Source: Narthecium ossifragum (taxonomy: Eukaryota > Streptophyta > Magnoliopsida > Dioscoreales > Nartheciaceae). From it: a stretch of 64,000 nucleotides of DNA. This document shows, in pieces, positions 1 through 10,811 of this stretch. Where the stretch lies: NCBI GenBank assembly GCA_963920575.1, contig OY986974.1, forward strand, positions 5,250,049 to 5,314,048, in the 5' to 3' direction. Both the position numbers and the translations under genes were made by a program. Under the pieces are notes generated by a model. The model saw nothing but the letters and a program-made list of their open reading frames with translations, searched no databases and was not told the origin of the DNA. Within the stretch, counting starts at the first letter, position 1, and each line of letters opens with the position of its first letter.

Positions 1-1135
1 CGACGTCCAACCAAAGTCAGATTTGGGATCCAAGCTAGCTTCTGTTAGATCTATAAGCATGGATCAACATACCCAAAATCCAGATTCATCCAACGGTTAG
101 ATTAACGGGAAAACGCTAATCAAAACCACTAATTAAACTAACTTACCCATTTAATTACTGCAACGCAGCCCGTCAGTAATAAATTCATAAGAAATCGTAG
201 AAAAATCGGAAAAATGCGAAATAAGATGGAATGGAAAGCTAACGCATAGATCTACAACTCTTGTATTCAACAAAACCCAAGATCATGCTTGTACAAGCCG
301 GGAATCTCGCCGCAAGCCGGCTGTTCTTCATGAACAGCAGAAAACCGGAAAAACCGCGAGTAATCATGCATAAATCCCACTCAAAACTCATCCAAAGATT
401 ATGAAACTTAAAACAGAAACTCTACTAGGCAAGATGCATCTAATACATGAAGATCAGCCGGATCCATCGGTTAGATATGGAGAAACCTATTAAATAGTGC
501 ATGTAGGTAGAACACCTACTAAAGCCGTAATCCTTGGATGATCCCCGCTAAACAGCTGCTAACCACGCTACTAAACCACGTCAAAGATCATCCTCACGTC
601 GCCACGATTCCAACGAGCCTTCAAGCTCCCAAAATGGTGGCCGGAGGAGGGATAACGACGAAGGAGAGCGGGCTACCGGAGGGAAACAGAGCAAGCTCTG
701 CTTGCGGGAAGAACCAGCAAAGGAGAAGGAGAGGAGAGGAGAGAAGAGAAGGGAAAGAGGGGAAGAAAAGAGGAAGGAGGAGTAGGGGAAGGCCGGGAAA
801 AAGGGAGGAGGCCATCCCTTCGCTGACAAAGGGAGTGACGGCCACGACGGCCGTCCTCGCGGAGGAAAACAGGACCGACTCACTCATGAGTCCAATCGAT
901 CGCTCCTATGCGCGATCGATTGCTCACGGGCCGCCAGTTGCCAAAAAGCAAGCTTCTGTGCGCCCGAGCGGGGATCTTCCGATCCCGGGTCCACCTAGCC
1001 ATTCTATTCAAACACATACACTAAAACAAGGCCTGTGTGTGCACACGGGTGTGAAACAAACCAACAAGGAGCAATTTACCAAATTGCCCTTATGGTCAAC
1101 AACGAGCCACAAGATTTGAGGGACGGGTCCTCACA
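1..1135 (+). mobile_element. 3' part of a solo LTR, copy 1
   Basis: This is the 3' portion of a long terminal repeat whose 5' part lies outside the window. It matches 39780-41131 in content: the run from about 60 to 260 is nearly identical to about 39845-40040, and both end in a GGGACGGGTCCTCACA terminus. The neighbouring full copy at 1778-4077 starts TGTCGCGCCCCGACCC and ends in CA, the usual LTR ends. No gag or pol coding is present. The open frame at 538-1119 sits in a purine-rich stretch and I do not treat it as a gene. After 1135 the sequence passes straight into the repeat array. The superfamily is not decidable from an LTR alone. Confidence 0.75.
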
Positions 1136-1777
1136 GAGAGGAGTAGTGAGAGGTAGTGGTTACAACGTGTCGGGTGGCTCCACTTAGGCATATGAAAGGG
1201 AGTAGTGAAGCCACTCACTAACTTCTCCCTCCTCTCCATCAACCACCTCCCCCACCAACTTCCCCCCTCTACGTAGGCTTCACGTAGGACTAAGCCTGTC
1301 ATGTAGGATCCACGTAGGACAACGCAAGGGTTATTTTATAACCATCCTATCATATAAGGATGACTAGCGGGACCACGTGCCACCTGGCACGGTAATCACC
1401 CACCCCTTAACTTTCATGTTAACTTCATTGTTAACCACCCACCCCTCAACCCCCTCCTCCACTAACCCCTACTAACTTCCATGTTAACTGCCCCCCTCAT
1501 CCCCATTAACCACCTCCTCCACTAACTTCCCCCTTCATGTAGGCTCCACATAGGACTAAGCCTGCCATGTAAGATCCACGTAGGACAACCAAAGGTTATT
1601 TTATAACCATCATGTCACACAAGGATGACTAGGTGAACCTTGTGCCACCTGGCACGGGTAAGGACCCCCATTAACCCCTTAACCACCCACCCCTATGCCC
1701 CCCTCTCTTCTCCTCTCTCTATGGCTCAGATGCCATGTGTCCCATTTTCTCCTGCTCTCTCTATGACTCAACTGCCA
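1136..1777. repeat. Complex repeat array, segment 1
   Basis: First visible part of an array made of related subunits. It continues after the solo LTR at 4083-7180 and again at 15148-15510. Recurring elements are a GTGCCACCTGGCAC palindrome, a CTAACTTCC/CCCCACTAAC pyrimidine-rich stretch, and a module reading GATCCACGTAGGACAAC then GGTTATTTTATAACCAT. The module occurs about every 230-300 bp, with sub-copies differing by point changes and short indels. No coding region is seen. It could be a cluster of foldback MITEs or a tandemly amplified one. Confidence 0.75.
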
Positions 1778-4077
1778 TGTCGCGCCCCGACCCGCGTAGG
1801 CCCAACCGGGCCGGGCGACGCGAACCGGAACTTAACCTACTGCGGAAATTTGGCGAGGTTTCCCTCTAATCGTAGTGATTACCCTAATAAGCATAATCAT
1901 CCTGTAATAAACAACAATTATAAAGCTCAACACACAAAGATGGAATATAGTACAAATTCTCAAACAGGGAATGTTATACAAAATCGCTCCCGTAGGAGAC
2001 TATCTAACCAAGGTGTACACGGACAGATCACAGCTCCTCAAGCTCCGCCAGACGCCGCCACGTCACCAAACACCTGCCCGGTAGGGGCAACCGAAGAAGA
2101 GCTAGCGCCAGCACCTGCAAAACGCAGCCCGGGTAGGTGTGAGCACTAAGCTCAGCAGGGACACTACACTACGACACTCACAAAGGAAGGGAACACAACA
2201 GTGTCGTCCCCAAGCAAAGCCTAGGTGTATCACAGGGGTCCCATAACCCCACCGGATACCCCTGAGAGCCCCAGTCGTGGTCTTCTAGCGAACTGGTCAC
2301 ACACTGGGTCACACTCAGTAAGACAGGAAACGGCACTGCCAACTCACGACAGGATCCTGGGCACTGTCGGCGGGTAGCACCGCTGGGTAGTCACACCTGC
2401 CACCCAAGAGTTCTAGAAGGATTGGGTACCGGCTACACCACGACTTGGCTCAAGGCCGACACGACCTCTAAACATCAAGCACAACAGTATTCATGTCCAA
2501 CTAACCCTATCATCGAAAAGACTGAATACTACAAATCGAGTCCTGGACCAAGCTACCCGCACGGTCCTAAGAGATAGATCCGGGCTACCCGGAAGCCTCG
2601 GATCGGCAACGCCCTAACAGATGCAACTAATGCACAACACAATGCATGCTATGAACATGCGCAGAAAAGATACATGTAAGCATGCAGCAGGATGTGATGA
2701 TATAAATACAAGGTCTGGGCACGGCACCCTGCCGGCCCGGGGTGGTGAACAGATAAATAAGGTCTAAGGACTGCTGTAGTGGTACCACTACCAACCGCCA
2801 GCAGTCCACACAACACCTGCACCGGGAAACAACCCCGCAAACAACAGTTCACAATGTGCAACAAGTAATGTGGCCCTCGGCGAACGCCGGCGTGAGAGGC
2901 TAGGGAAAGCAGTAGGGCCACCCGCCCGTTTATTCTAAACATCCCGGGAGTCATCACTCCCCCGGTTCACCATTGCCCCTATATAGGGCTAACATGCTTA
3001 ATGTTATGTACAAGGTATAAAACAATAAAGAAAACCAACATACAAAGCCCCTTGGGCAAAACTAGTCAAAACCCTCTCTTCTACCAAAGGATCGATCATC
3101 CCCTAGGGTAGGATCGATCCTCTCAGCAACAGAGAGTAAAGCCTCACTGTCGAGACAAAAGGATCGATCTTTCCTCTCAGGAGGATCGATCATTTTCGCG
3201 ACAGAGAGCACCCTTCAGATCGCACCACGAGTGATCGATCCTTCCTCACAGGAGGATCGATCCTCTTCGCGACGAAGGACAGCCATGCTCCCCAAGAACC
3301 AGGATCGATCCTCACCAAACTGATGATCGATCCTTCATCGGGCGGAGCATGACCAACCCAGAAGATCGATCCTTCCTCAAGGGAAGATCGATCATGATGG
3401 GTTCCGCGGCGTCCTTCCGGCGAAGAATACCGCCGGAAGAGACAACCAAAAACCACGAAACTCTGGGATCTGATAGATCAGGATCTCACGAGTCCAAAAC
3501 CGGCAAAAACACAGAAAACCAACAACTATATACGCAGATCTAAGCAATAAACCACAGATCAAACCGGAAAACTCAAAACCCCGAAGAGAGATGTCGGTAG
3601 GATCCCTACCGGAGCAAACGCAGCTTAGATCCAAGCAGCTAGGCCTTGGATCGTCCTCAACGCCTTCGAAAATCCCAAGATCCGAGCTCAAATCGCCGGG
3701 TTTTCAAAAGGATTTGAAGGAAGAAGGTTCGTCTGCTTTATAGGCAAACGAACCGACCTATGAAGGATCGATCCTTACCCAAGGAAGGATCGATCACCTC
3801 ATGACGATCTCACTTGACTTTCTGGCACAAGAGGATCGATCTCTTAGCTAGAGAGGATCGATCCTTTGTGTGCTGAAAGCTAAACTTAGGCGAGAATTCA
3901 AGCCTAAGTCCGGATCTTTCGATCCCGGGTCCCACTAACCATTTTAAGCAAACATTACCACAAACAAGGTCAGTGTGTGTACAAGCGCGAGTGTGGAACT
4001 AGCCTACAAGGTGCAATTTACCAAATTGCCCTTGCGGTCCACAGCGAGCCACAGGAGGGGAGGGACGGGTCCTCACA
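1778..4077 (+). mobile_element. Solo LTR, copy 2, with 5-bp target duplication
   Basis: A 2300-bp sequence with TG...CA ends (TGTCGCGCCCCGACCC to GGACGGGTCCTCACA). It is flanked by an identical 5-bp target duplication TGCCA at 1773-1777 and 4078-4082. Removing it restores the array motif ACTCAACTGCCACATGTGAG seen intact near 6455. There is no primer-binding site, gag or pol inside, so this is an LTR left after recombination. A second copy starts with the same bases at 38601. The 3060-3860 part holds many ATCGAT palindromes in pairs 22 bp apart. The frames at 1640-2149 and 3190-3691 are not supported as genes. Confidence 0.88.
3091..3862. repeat. Paired ATCGAT palindrome array inside the LTR
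   Basis: ATCGAT occurs at 3091/3113, 3163/3185, 3234/3256, 3304/3326, 3365/3387, 3767/3789 and 3835/3857. Each pair is exactly 22 bp apart, and the first four pairs repeat every 70-72 bp. The outer bases usually extend to GATCGATC. The third LTR copy has 22-bp pairs at 40776/40798 and 40821/40843. Function unknown; a protein-binding or transcription-control array in the LTR is an inference. Confidence 0.8.
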
Positions 4078-4218
4078 TGCCACATGTGAGAAAATACATG
4101 AGTCAATCTTTATATGAGGCTATGGTTATAAAATAACCTTTGGGTTGTCCTACATGGATCTTACGTGACATGCTTTATCATATGTGGAGCATACGTGGAG
4201 GGGAGAGTTAGTGAAGGA

Positions 4219-4238
4219 GGGGGGGGGGGGGGGGGGGG
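4219..4238. repeat. Poly-G tract
   Basis: About 20 consecutive G within the array. It may be length-variable or a sequencing-difficult spot. Confidence 0.9.
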
Positions 4239-5319
4239 TAAGTAGTGAGGGAGGGGGTTAAGGGGTGGGTGGTTAGCGTGTCAGGTGGCACGGAGGCTCG
4301 CTAGTGTGTGTATATATATATATATATAAGAGATGGAATTTATTATATAAGATGAAGTGCATTCTATCAGGCGCCCTAGGATGTCCAATTCAAGTTATAC
4401 CATGATTTATAAAGTGATTGAGATGAAGGCACATGAAAGAGAGTAGTGAAGGGTGGTGGTTATCAGATGATTAGAAGAGTGAGAGGAGTAGTGGGAGGTA
4501 GTGGTTACCTGTGTCAGGTGGCACATGGGTCCCCACCTATACAAACATAAGGAGAAAGTTTTGAGTAGGGGAGGGAGATGAAGTCACATGAAAGGGAGTA
4601 GTGAAGGGTGGTGGTTATCAGATGATTAGAAGAGTGAGAGGAGTAGTGGTAGGTAGTGGTTACAACGTGTCAGGTGGCTCCACTTGGGCATATGAAAGGG
4701 AGTAGTGAAGCCACCCACTAACTTCCCCCTCCTCTCCATCAATCACCTCCCCCACTAACTGCCCCCCTCCACGTAGACTTCACGTTGGACTAAGCCTGTC
4801 ATGTAGGATCCACGTAGGACAACGCAAGGGTTATTTTATAACCATCCTATCATATAAGGATGATTAGCAGGCCCACGTGCCACCTGGCACGGTAATCATC
4901 CACCCTTTAACTTTCATGTTAACTTCCTTGTTAACCACCCACCCTCCAACCCCCTTCTCCACTAACCCCTACTAACTTCCATGTTAACTGCCCCCTCATC
5001 CCCATTAACCACCCCCCACTAACTTCCCCCTCCACGTAGGCTGCACATAGGACTAAGCCTGCCATGTAAGATCCACGTAGGACAACCAAAGGTTATTTTT
5101 TAACCATCCTGTCATATAAGGATGACTAGGTGAACCCCATGCCACATGGAACGGGTAAGGACCCCCATTAACCCCTTAACCACCCACCCCTATGCCCCCT
5201 CTCTTCTCCTCTCTCTAGGACTCAGATGCCATGTGTCCCATTTTCTCCTCCTCTGTTTATGACTCAGCTGCCATATGTGAGAAAATACATTAGTCAGATT
5301 ATGACTCATAAAAGTTGAT

Positions 5320-5321
<2 letters not shown>

Positions 5322-5354
<33 letters not shown>
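5322..5354. repeat. (TA)n microsatellite
   Basis: About 16 TA units between two array modules. Shorter TA runs sit at the equivalent places near 4313-4327 and 6514-6523. Confidence 0.92.
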
Positions 5355-5356
<2 letters not shown>

Positions 5357-7180
5357 TTATATGAGGCTATGTTTATAAAATAACCCTTGTGTTGTCCTAC
5401 ATGGATCTTACGTGACATGCTTTATCATATGTGGAGCATACGTGGAGGGGAGGGTTAGTGGGGGAGGAGGGGGGGAGTTAGTGTGGGAGGGGGTTAAGCG
5501 GTGTTGGGTTACCGTGTCAGGTGGCACGGAGGCTTGCTAGTGTGTATGTCTATATATATAAGAGATGGAATCTATTATATAAGATGAAGTGCATTCTATC
5601 AGGCGCCCTAGGATGTCCAATTCAAGTTATACCATGATATATCAAGTGATTGAGATGAAGGCACATGAAAGAGAGTAGTGAAGGATGGTGGTTATCAGAT
5701 GATTAGAAGAGTGAGAGGAGTAGTGGGAGGTAGTGGTTACCTGTGTCAGGTGGCACATGGGTCCCCACCTATACAGACATAAGGAGAAAGTTTTGAGTAG
5801 GGGAGGGAGATGAAGCCACATGAAAGGGAGTAGTGAAGGGTGGTGGTTATAAGATGATTAGAAGAGTGAGAGGAGTAGTGGGAGGTAGTGGTTACAATGT
5901 GTCAGGTGGCTCGACTTAGGCATATGAAAGGGAGTAGTGAAGCCACCTACTAACTTCCCCCTACTCTCCATAAACCACCTCCCCCACTAACTTCCCCCCT
6001 CCACGTAGGCTTCACGTAGCACTAAGCCTGTCATGTAGGATCCACGTAGGACAACGCAAGGGTTATTTTATAACCATCCTGTCATATAAGGATGACTAGC
6101 GGGCTAACGTGCCACCTGGCACGGTAATCACCCACCCCTTAACTTTCATGTTAACTTCCTTGTTAACCACCCACCTCTCAACCCGCTCCTTCACTAACCC
6201 CTACTAACTTCCATATTAACTGCCTCCTCATCCCCATTAACCACCTCCCCCACTAACTTCCCCCTCCACGTAGGCTCCTCATAGGACTAGCCTGCCATGT
6301 ATGATCCACGTAAGACAACCCAAGGTTATTTTATAACCATCCTGTCATATAAGGATGACTAAGTGAACCCCGTGCCACCTGGCACGGGTAAGGACCCCCA
6401 TTAACCCCTTAACCACCCACCCCTATGCTCCCTCTCTTCTCCTCTCTCTATGACTCAGCTGCCACATGTGAGAAAATACATGAGTCAGATTATGACTCAT
6501 AAAATTTGATCTTATATATATATCAATCTTTATACGAGGCTATGGTTATAAAATAACCATTGGGTTTGTCCTACATGGATCTTACGTGACATGCCTTATC
6601 ATATGTGGAGCATATGTGGAGGGGGAGGGTTAGTGGGGGAGGAGGGAATTTGTGGGGGAGGGGGTTAAGGGGTGGGTGGTTACTGTGTCAGGTGGCAAGG
6701 AGGCCGCTAGTATATATATATAAGAGATGGAATCTATTATATAAGATGAGGTGCATTCTATCAGGTGCCCTAGGATGTCCAATTCAAGTTATACCATGAT
6801 ATATCAAGTGATTGTGATGAAGCCACATGAAAGAGAGTGGTGAAGGGTGGTGGTTATCCGATGATTAGAAGAGTGAGAGGAGTAGTGGGAGGTAGTGGTT
6901 ACAATGTGTCAGGTGGCTCGACTTAGGCATATGAAAGGGAGTAGTGAAGCCACCCACTAACTTCCCCCTCCTCTCCATAAACCACCTCCCCCACTAACTT
7001 CCCCTCCACGTAGGCTTCACGTAGGACTAAGCCTGTCATGTAGGATCCACGTAGGACAACGCAAGGGTTATTTTATAACCATACTGTCATATAAGGATGA
7101 CTAGCGGGCTAACGTGCCACCTGGCACAGTAATCACCCACCCCTTAACTTTCATGTTAACTTCGTTGTTAACCAGCCACC

Positions 7181-7604
7181 CCTTAATGTGGTCTAATTAT
7201 AACTTGAGTAGGTTTAACTCTTGAGTCAAGTCCTGATTCTACTAAAAGAGCCCAATTAATCAGAGTCCTATTCCCACTCAGATGATGGAGTTTAACCTCA
7301 ATTAGAGTTCTAGTCTTATGATGGTTGGACACTTTCACTTCTATATATATGAGGCCCTGGTCCCTTTCTCTACTCACGGTTTAAGCCTAAAGGATCCCCA
7401 TCGTCCTTAAGCATAAAGGTTGAAGAGTGAGATTAAGAGAGAGAAGACCAGTCCAGCCTACCGTCTTGAGTAGGCGGTACAACGATGAACGGAGTCATCG
7501 TATTATATACACGATGATGGAAGGTATCATTTATTTCCGCATTATATTATTGCTTTACGTGAATATAGTGTAGAAGATCTAGCATGACAGTATAATTGCT
7601 AACA
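7181..7604 (+). repeat. Copia 5' LTR, missing its first 14 bp
   Basis: Begins abruptly at CCTTAATGTGG after array sequence, whereas the 3' LTR starts TGTTGGATTTAACT before the same point. It ends GCTAACA immediately before the primer-binding site. The TATATATATGAGG stretch near 7345 is a plausible TATA region. Confidence 0.9.
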
Positions 7605-7606
7605 AT

Positions 7607-7620
7607 TGGTATCAGAGCCA
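7607..7620 (+). other. Primer-binding site (initiator tRNA-Met type)
   Basis: TGGTATCAGAGCCA two bases after the 5' LTR is the standard plant copia site complementary to the 3' end of initiator methionine tRNA. Confidence 0.93.
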
Positions 7621-8396
7621 GGTTTATACCTATATTCATGTAAAGTTTTTCCACGAATTTTCGGATTTTCTGGTTGGGTTTTCAGATTTTTCGGAATTCA
7701 TATAATGATTATTCGGATTTATTCAAGGTTTTATTAATTCCAAAAATAATATTTTAATAGTTATAATATTTAGAGGTTGGGGCGGCCAGGGTTGGCCGCC
7801 AAACCTTGGATCAATGGCTTTAGCCACTTGATCCACCCCTAACGCCTAACGGCGTCGAGGAGCCGTTCTCCGGCGACCTCGGCCCCGAACGGCGACGGCG
7901 AGGCTTGCATGCGGTTGCTCCGGCGGTCGCGACATCACCTCGCCGGTCTTCTTCGACCCCGGCATCGCCCCAAAGCTCGACGACGACCTCCCAGTCGGGA
8001 TCTCCGGCTTCGGGCGTCGCCAACGTGCAGCTAGCCACCGGCATTGGCCGGATTAAAGAGGCGGCGGCGGCGCATCAAGACGACGGCGGTAGGGTTTCGT
8101 CTGATCGAAGGAGAGGGGAGGAAGGAGATGAGGTTAGCGGGTTTCGGGTTTCGGGTTTCAGGATCCGAACTCGTTTAACCCATTTAAGTTTTACTGCTTA
8201 TTGGTTTTCGGGTTTGTGGGTTTGAAACCCGTTTCAGTTTTAAAGTAACGGGATTTTTGCATTCCGGTACCATGTATTTTTCCAAGAATGCACTTTGGTA
8301 CCATCAAGTTTTGGATTTGCAATTTAATACTACCGAGTTATAAATTAAGTGAAATTTAATGCCGATCGCCAACTCCGTTAGTATAAGTTGACGGGA

Positions 8397-8426
8397 AACC
8401 GCTCACGTGCGCGCACGTGAGCGGTT
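8397..8426. promoter_or_regulatory. Perfect 30-bp palindrome with two G-boxes
   Basis: The 30 bases read identically on both strands and contain CACGTG twice (8404-8409 and 8414-8419). Three near-copies of CACCCGTTTCCCGGGTTTT follow at about 8430-8480. CACGTG is the classic plant bZIP/bHLH G-box. A promoter role is inferred, not shown. Confidence 0.6.
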
Positions 8427-8532
8427 TTACACCCGTTTCCCGGGTTTTTCACCCGTTTCCCGGGTTTTGCACCCGTTTCCCACTTTTCTTCTCTCCTCCT
8501 CTACTTCTCTCGGCTCCGGCTAATTAGTCATA

Positions 8533-8883
8533 GCTCCCTCGCGGAGGTTCTCCCGCAATGGCGTCGAGGAGACCTTCTGCTCGTCGAAGATAAGGGAGAA
8601 CATCGAGGATCCCTCCCTCGCCGATCTCTTCTCTCCCTGTGGTGGAAGGCTCACCAGCCTCAACAGCCGGAAGCTCCCCATCCTTCGCTATCTCCAACTC
8701 AGTGCCGAGAGAGGAGTCCTTTACAGGGTACGCACCAACCCAATCGTTGGCAAGGCATCGGCTCTCCGAGGCATGTCGGAAGAGGTGCTGATGAACTCCT
8801 ACAGGATCTTGAGGGAAGAAGCGAGGAGGTTGAAGCACAACAGAGGCGAGGAGATGCGCATCTTATCAGCGAGGAGGTGCTGA
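8533..8883 (+). pseudogene. Captured 11S globulin (legumin-type storage protein) fragment
   Basis: Read in the frame of the codon at 8557, the translation carries the 11S-globulin hallmark NGVEETFC, then RENIEDPSLADLF, then LNSRKLPILRYLQLSAERG and VLYR. The first of these contains the conserved processing site N-G between the acidic and basic chains of hexameric storage globulins. It then jumps to a C-terminal globulin segment (GKASALRGMSEEVLMNSYRI, then REEARRLK) and ends at TGA 8881-8883. The part between VLYR and this segment, normally the basic-chain cupin core, is missing. It has no start codon or signal peptide, so it is a fragment and not a functional storage protein. It could be transcribed as part of a chimeric element RNA. 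Confidence 0.8.
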
Positions 8884-9137
8884 TAAACGGAATAAAGGCC
8901 TCCTGTATGATGAAATGAGGAGCTCGATAGGGAGATCGGGGAGCTTCGACGGGGAGATCGACGGGGTGATCGACGAGGAGGAGCTCGACGGGGAGATCGG
9001 CGAGCTTCGACGGGGAGATCGACGGCTCAAGGACTCCATCTCTTCTTCTTCTACTCCTCCTCTGCTCCAGCTCCTTCACCTCCTACGCTCCTCCTCTCTT
9101 CTTCTTCTCCTCCTCCTCCTCCCACCACCCACGTTGT

Positions 9138-9443
9138 CCTTGATCAACGGCGTTCATGGGGTGCCCGTTTTCTCCGGAAGAAGTGATCGAAGGAGTGGTG
9201 GAGGAGATCGTGAAGCTGTGTAGCTTCGAGAACCTGAGAAGCTTGGAAGTGAATGAGATGGGAGCGAGTGGAGGCAAGTATTTGGGCTTGATCATCAACA
9301 ACTCCCCGTTCTTCCGCAAAGGCAAGGTGGGTGATTGGGTGGAGCATCTGACTCCCGAGATGGGTCGGAGGTTTGACCGGATCAACCAAGAGAAGCTTCA
9401 GGGCTCCGGCCTGAGCTTTGCCGACAGTGCTGCCATGATGCTG
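9138..9443 (+). pseudogene. Captured cytosolic sulfotransferase C-terminal fragment
   Basis: The frame at 9144-9479 starts STAFMGCPFS and contains EEIVKLCSFENL, EVNEMG, NNSPFFRKGKVGDW and LTPEMGRRFD, ending near SGLSF. This order is the C-terminal end of plant PAPS-dependent cytosolic sulfotransferases, including the FRKGxxGDW segment of the PAPS-binding region. About 100 residues of a protein usually near 330 are present. The N-terminal PSB loop and catalytic His are absent. The reading frame runs on into the purine-rich tail and stops at 9477. Confidence 0.85.
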
Positions 9444-9479
9444 AATGCAACTAGCTCTACTGGTGGGAGGGCCGGATGA

Positions 9480-9690
9480 GGAGGACGAGCAGAGGTGGAG
9501 GAGGGGGAGGAGGAGAAGAAGAAGAAGAAGAAGAAGAAGAGAAGAGGAGGAGGAAGAGCCGGAGGGCCGGATGAGGAGGACGAGCAGACTAGGAGGAGGA
9601 GGAGGGCCGGATGAGGAGGCCGAGCAGAGGGGGAGGAGAAGAAGAAGAAGAGAGGAGGTGGAGGAGGAGGAGGAGCCGAAGCGGAGGAGT
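9480..9690. repeat. Purine-rich GGA/GAA low-complexity tract
   Basis: Long runs of GAG, GGA and GAAGAA on the plus strand. The Glu/Arg-rich and Ser/Leu-rich frames on both strands here come from base composition. Confidence 0.85.
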
Positions 9691-10811
9691 TGGTGCATGA
9701 CCCCTCGCATGCACACGACCCCTACGCGCGGCCACGCATTCGCACGCACGATGACTAACTCGACGGACGACCCCTCGCATGCACGGTGATGTCACCAGTT
9801 TTCCGTCAGGCCACATGACACCATTTGAGGGATCGGATTACTTTGCTCTGGTATTATAACTCGGTGGTATTAAATTACAAATCCAAAACTTGATGGTACC
9901 AAAGTGCATTCCTGGAAAATTACATGGTACCGGAATGCAAAAATCCCTAAAGTAACTGTTGAGTTTTTTTGCAGAAACCACCCTGTGTTTTATGGTATTT
10001 ACGTTTTCTGCCTAATGCTTTATACTGCTTCAATTTCTGAACTTTTGGAGGGTTTTTTTGCGATAGCTTTCTTTAAGTTAGCATAACTTTGTCGTTTTAG
10101 GTCCGTTTTTATCCCGATTTGAGCCATTTGACTCGTGAAAGTGTAGGGAATTTAAAGATGATATTATTGTTACCTGATTGCATGATGATAAATTATTTAT
10201 TTATATTTATGTTATCATGCTATGAATTAAATTTAGCAATTCCGTTCACTATCACGACATTCAAGAGTTGTTTTCGCATAGCCCAAAGTGCCCGGAGCAC
10301 TCTATGGATTAGGGTGGTGAATTGAGGGCTGACGGTCTTCTCTCTCTTGGAATTATATAAAGGTGCAATCTATTATAGTAAGCCCAAAGGTGACTGTGAT
10401 AGGATGCAAAACTAAAAGTTGAGGTTTACTTACTTGTATTGCATAAAGATGGGGAGTTCTCTTGCCCAAAGGTGTGAATAACCCCTGATCTATGTAATCA
10501 GTAAGATGAACCACTTATAGTATAACTAATATATGGATCACAGTCTTTGCATAATTTTATGTATATGTCATATTTGATCTTATGTTTTTTCATTATTCAT
10601 ATTATAGTTTCTTAAATGATTAATGGGAGACATGTATTGTTATGACATTATGTTATGGTATGACTGTGTGTTTAATTAGTTATTTTCGCTTATTGTGTCA
10701 TAATTCTTGCCCAAAGGTGTTTTATGGTTATGCAATAAGTGTGTTTTGCGGAATTGTATTAAAGATATATGCATCATTAAATTGACTGTAGATATACTTT
10801 ATTCTACAACT

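Larger units (their letters stand above)
4083..7180. repeat. Complex repeat array, segment 2 (about 1.2 kb higher-order units with inverted modules)
   Basis: The landmark GGCGCCCTAGGATGTCC (GGTGCCC in the last) recurs near 4370, 5600 and 6760, giving a higher-order period of about 1.16-1.23 kb. Within each unit a module reading ACGTAGGACAACC...AAAGGTTATTTTATAACC appears twice on the plus strand and once inverted, as TTATAAAATAACC...GTTGTCCTAC. The units can therefore fold back. Unit edges are marked by TA-rich runs. No coding region is supported. The array resumes at 15148 after the copia insertion. Confidence 0.78.
8250..9947. mobile_element. Pack-MULE nested in the copia leader
   Basis: A 1698-bp element with near-perfect terminal inverted repeats of about 95 bp: GGGATTTTTGCATTCCGG at the left is mirrored at the right end. 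The 9-bp target duplication TAAAGTAAC (8241-8249 and 9948-9956) is identical. Long inverted repeats plus a 9-bp duplication identify the Mutator superfamily. There is no transposase. The interior contains a fragment of an 11S seed globulin (8533-8883) and the C-terminal part of a cytosolic sulfotransferase (about 9138-9443), both in plus orientation. It also has a G-box palindrome and a long purine-rich tract, so it is a Pack-MULE that has captured host gene pieces. Confidence 0.92.

Noticed and set aside
538..1119. 193-residue open frame in the first LTR copy
   Set aside because: Arg/Glu/Lys-rich from purine-biased DNA; the matching region of the third LTR copy (40335-40694) is open but not conserved as a protein.
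9144..9816. Leu/Ser-rich minus-strand frames over the Pack-MULE
   Set aside because: Antisense shadow of the sulfotransferase fragment and the GGA/GAA tract.
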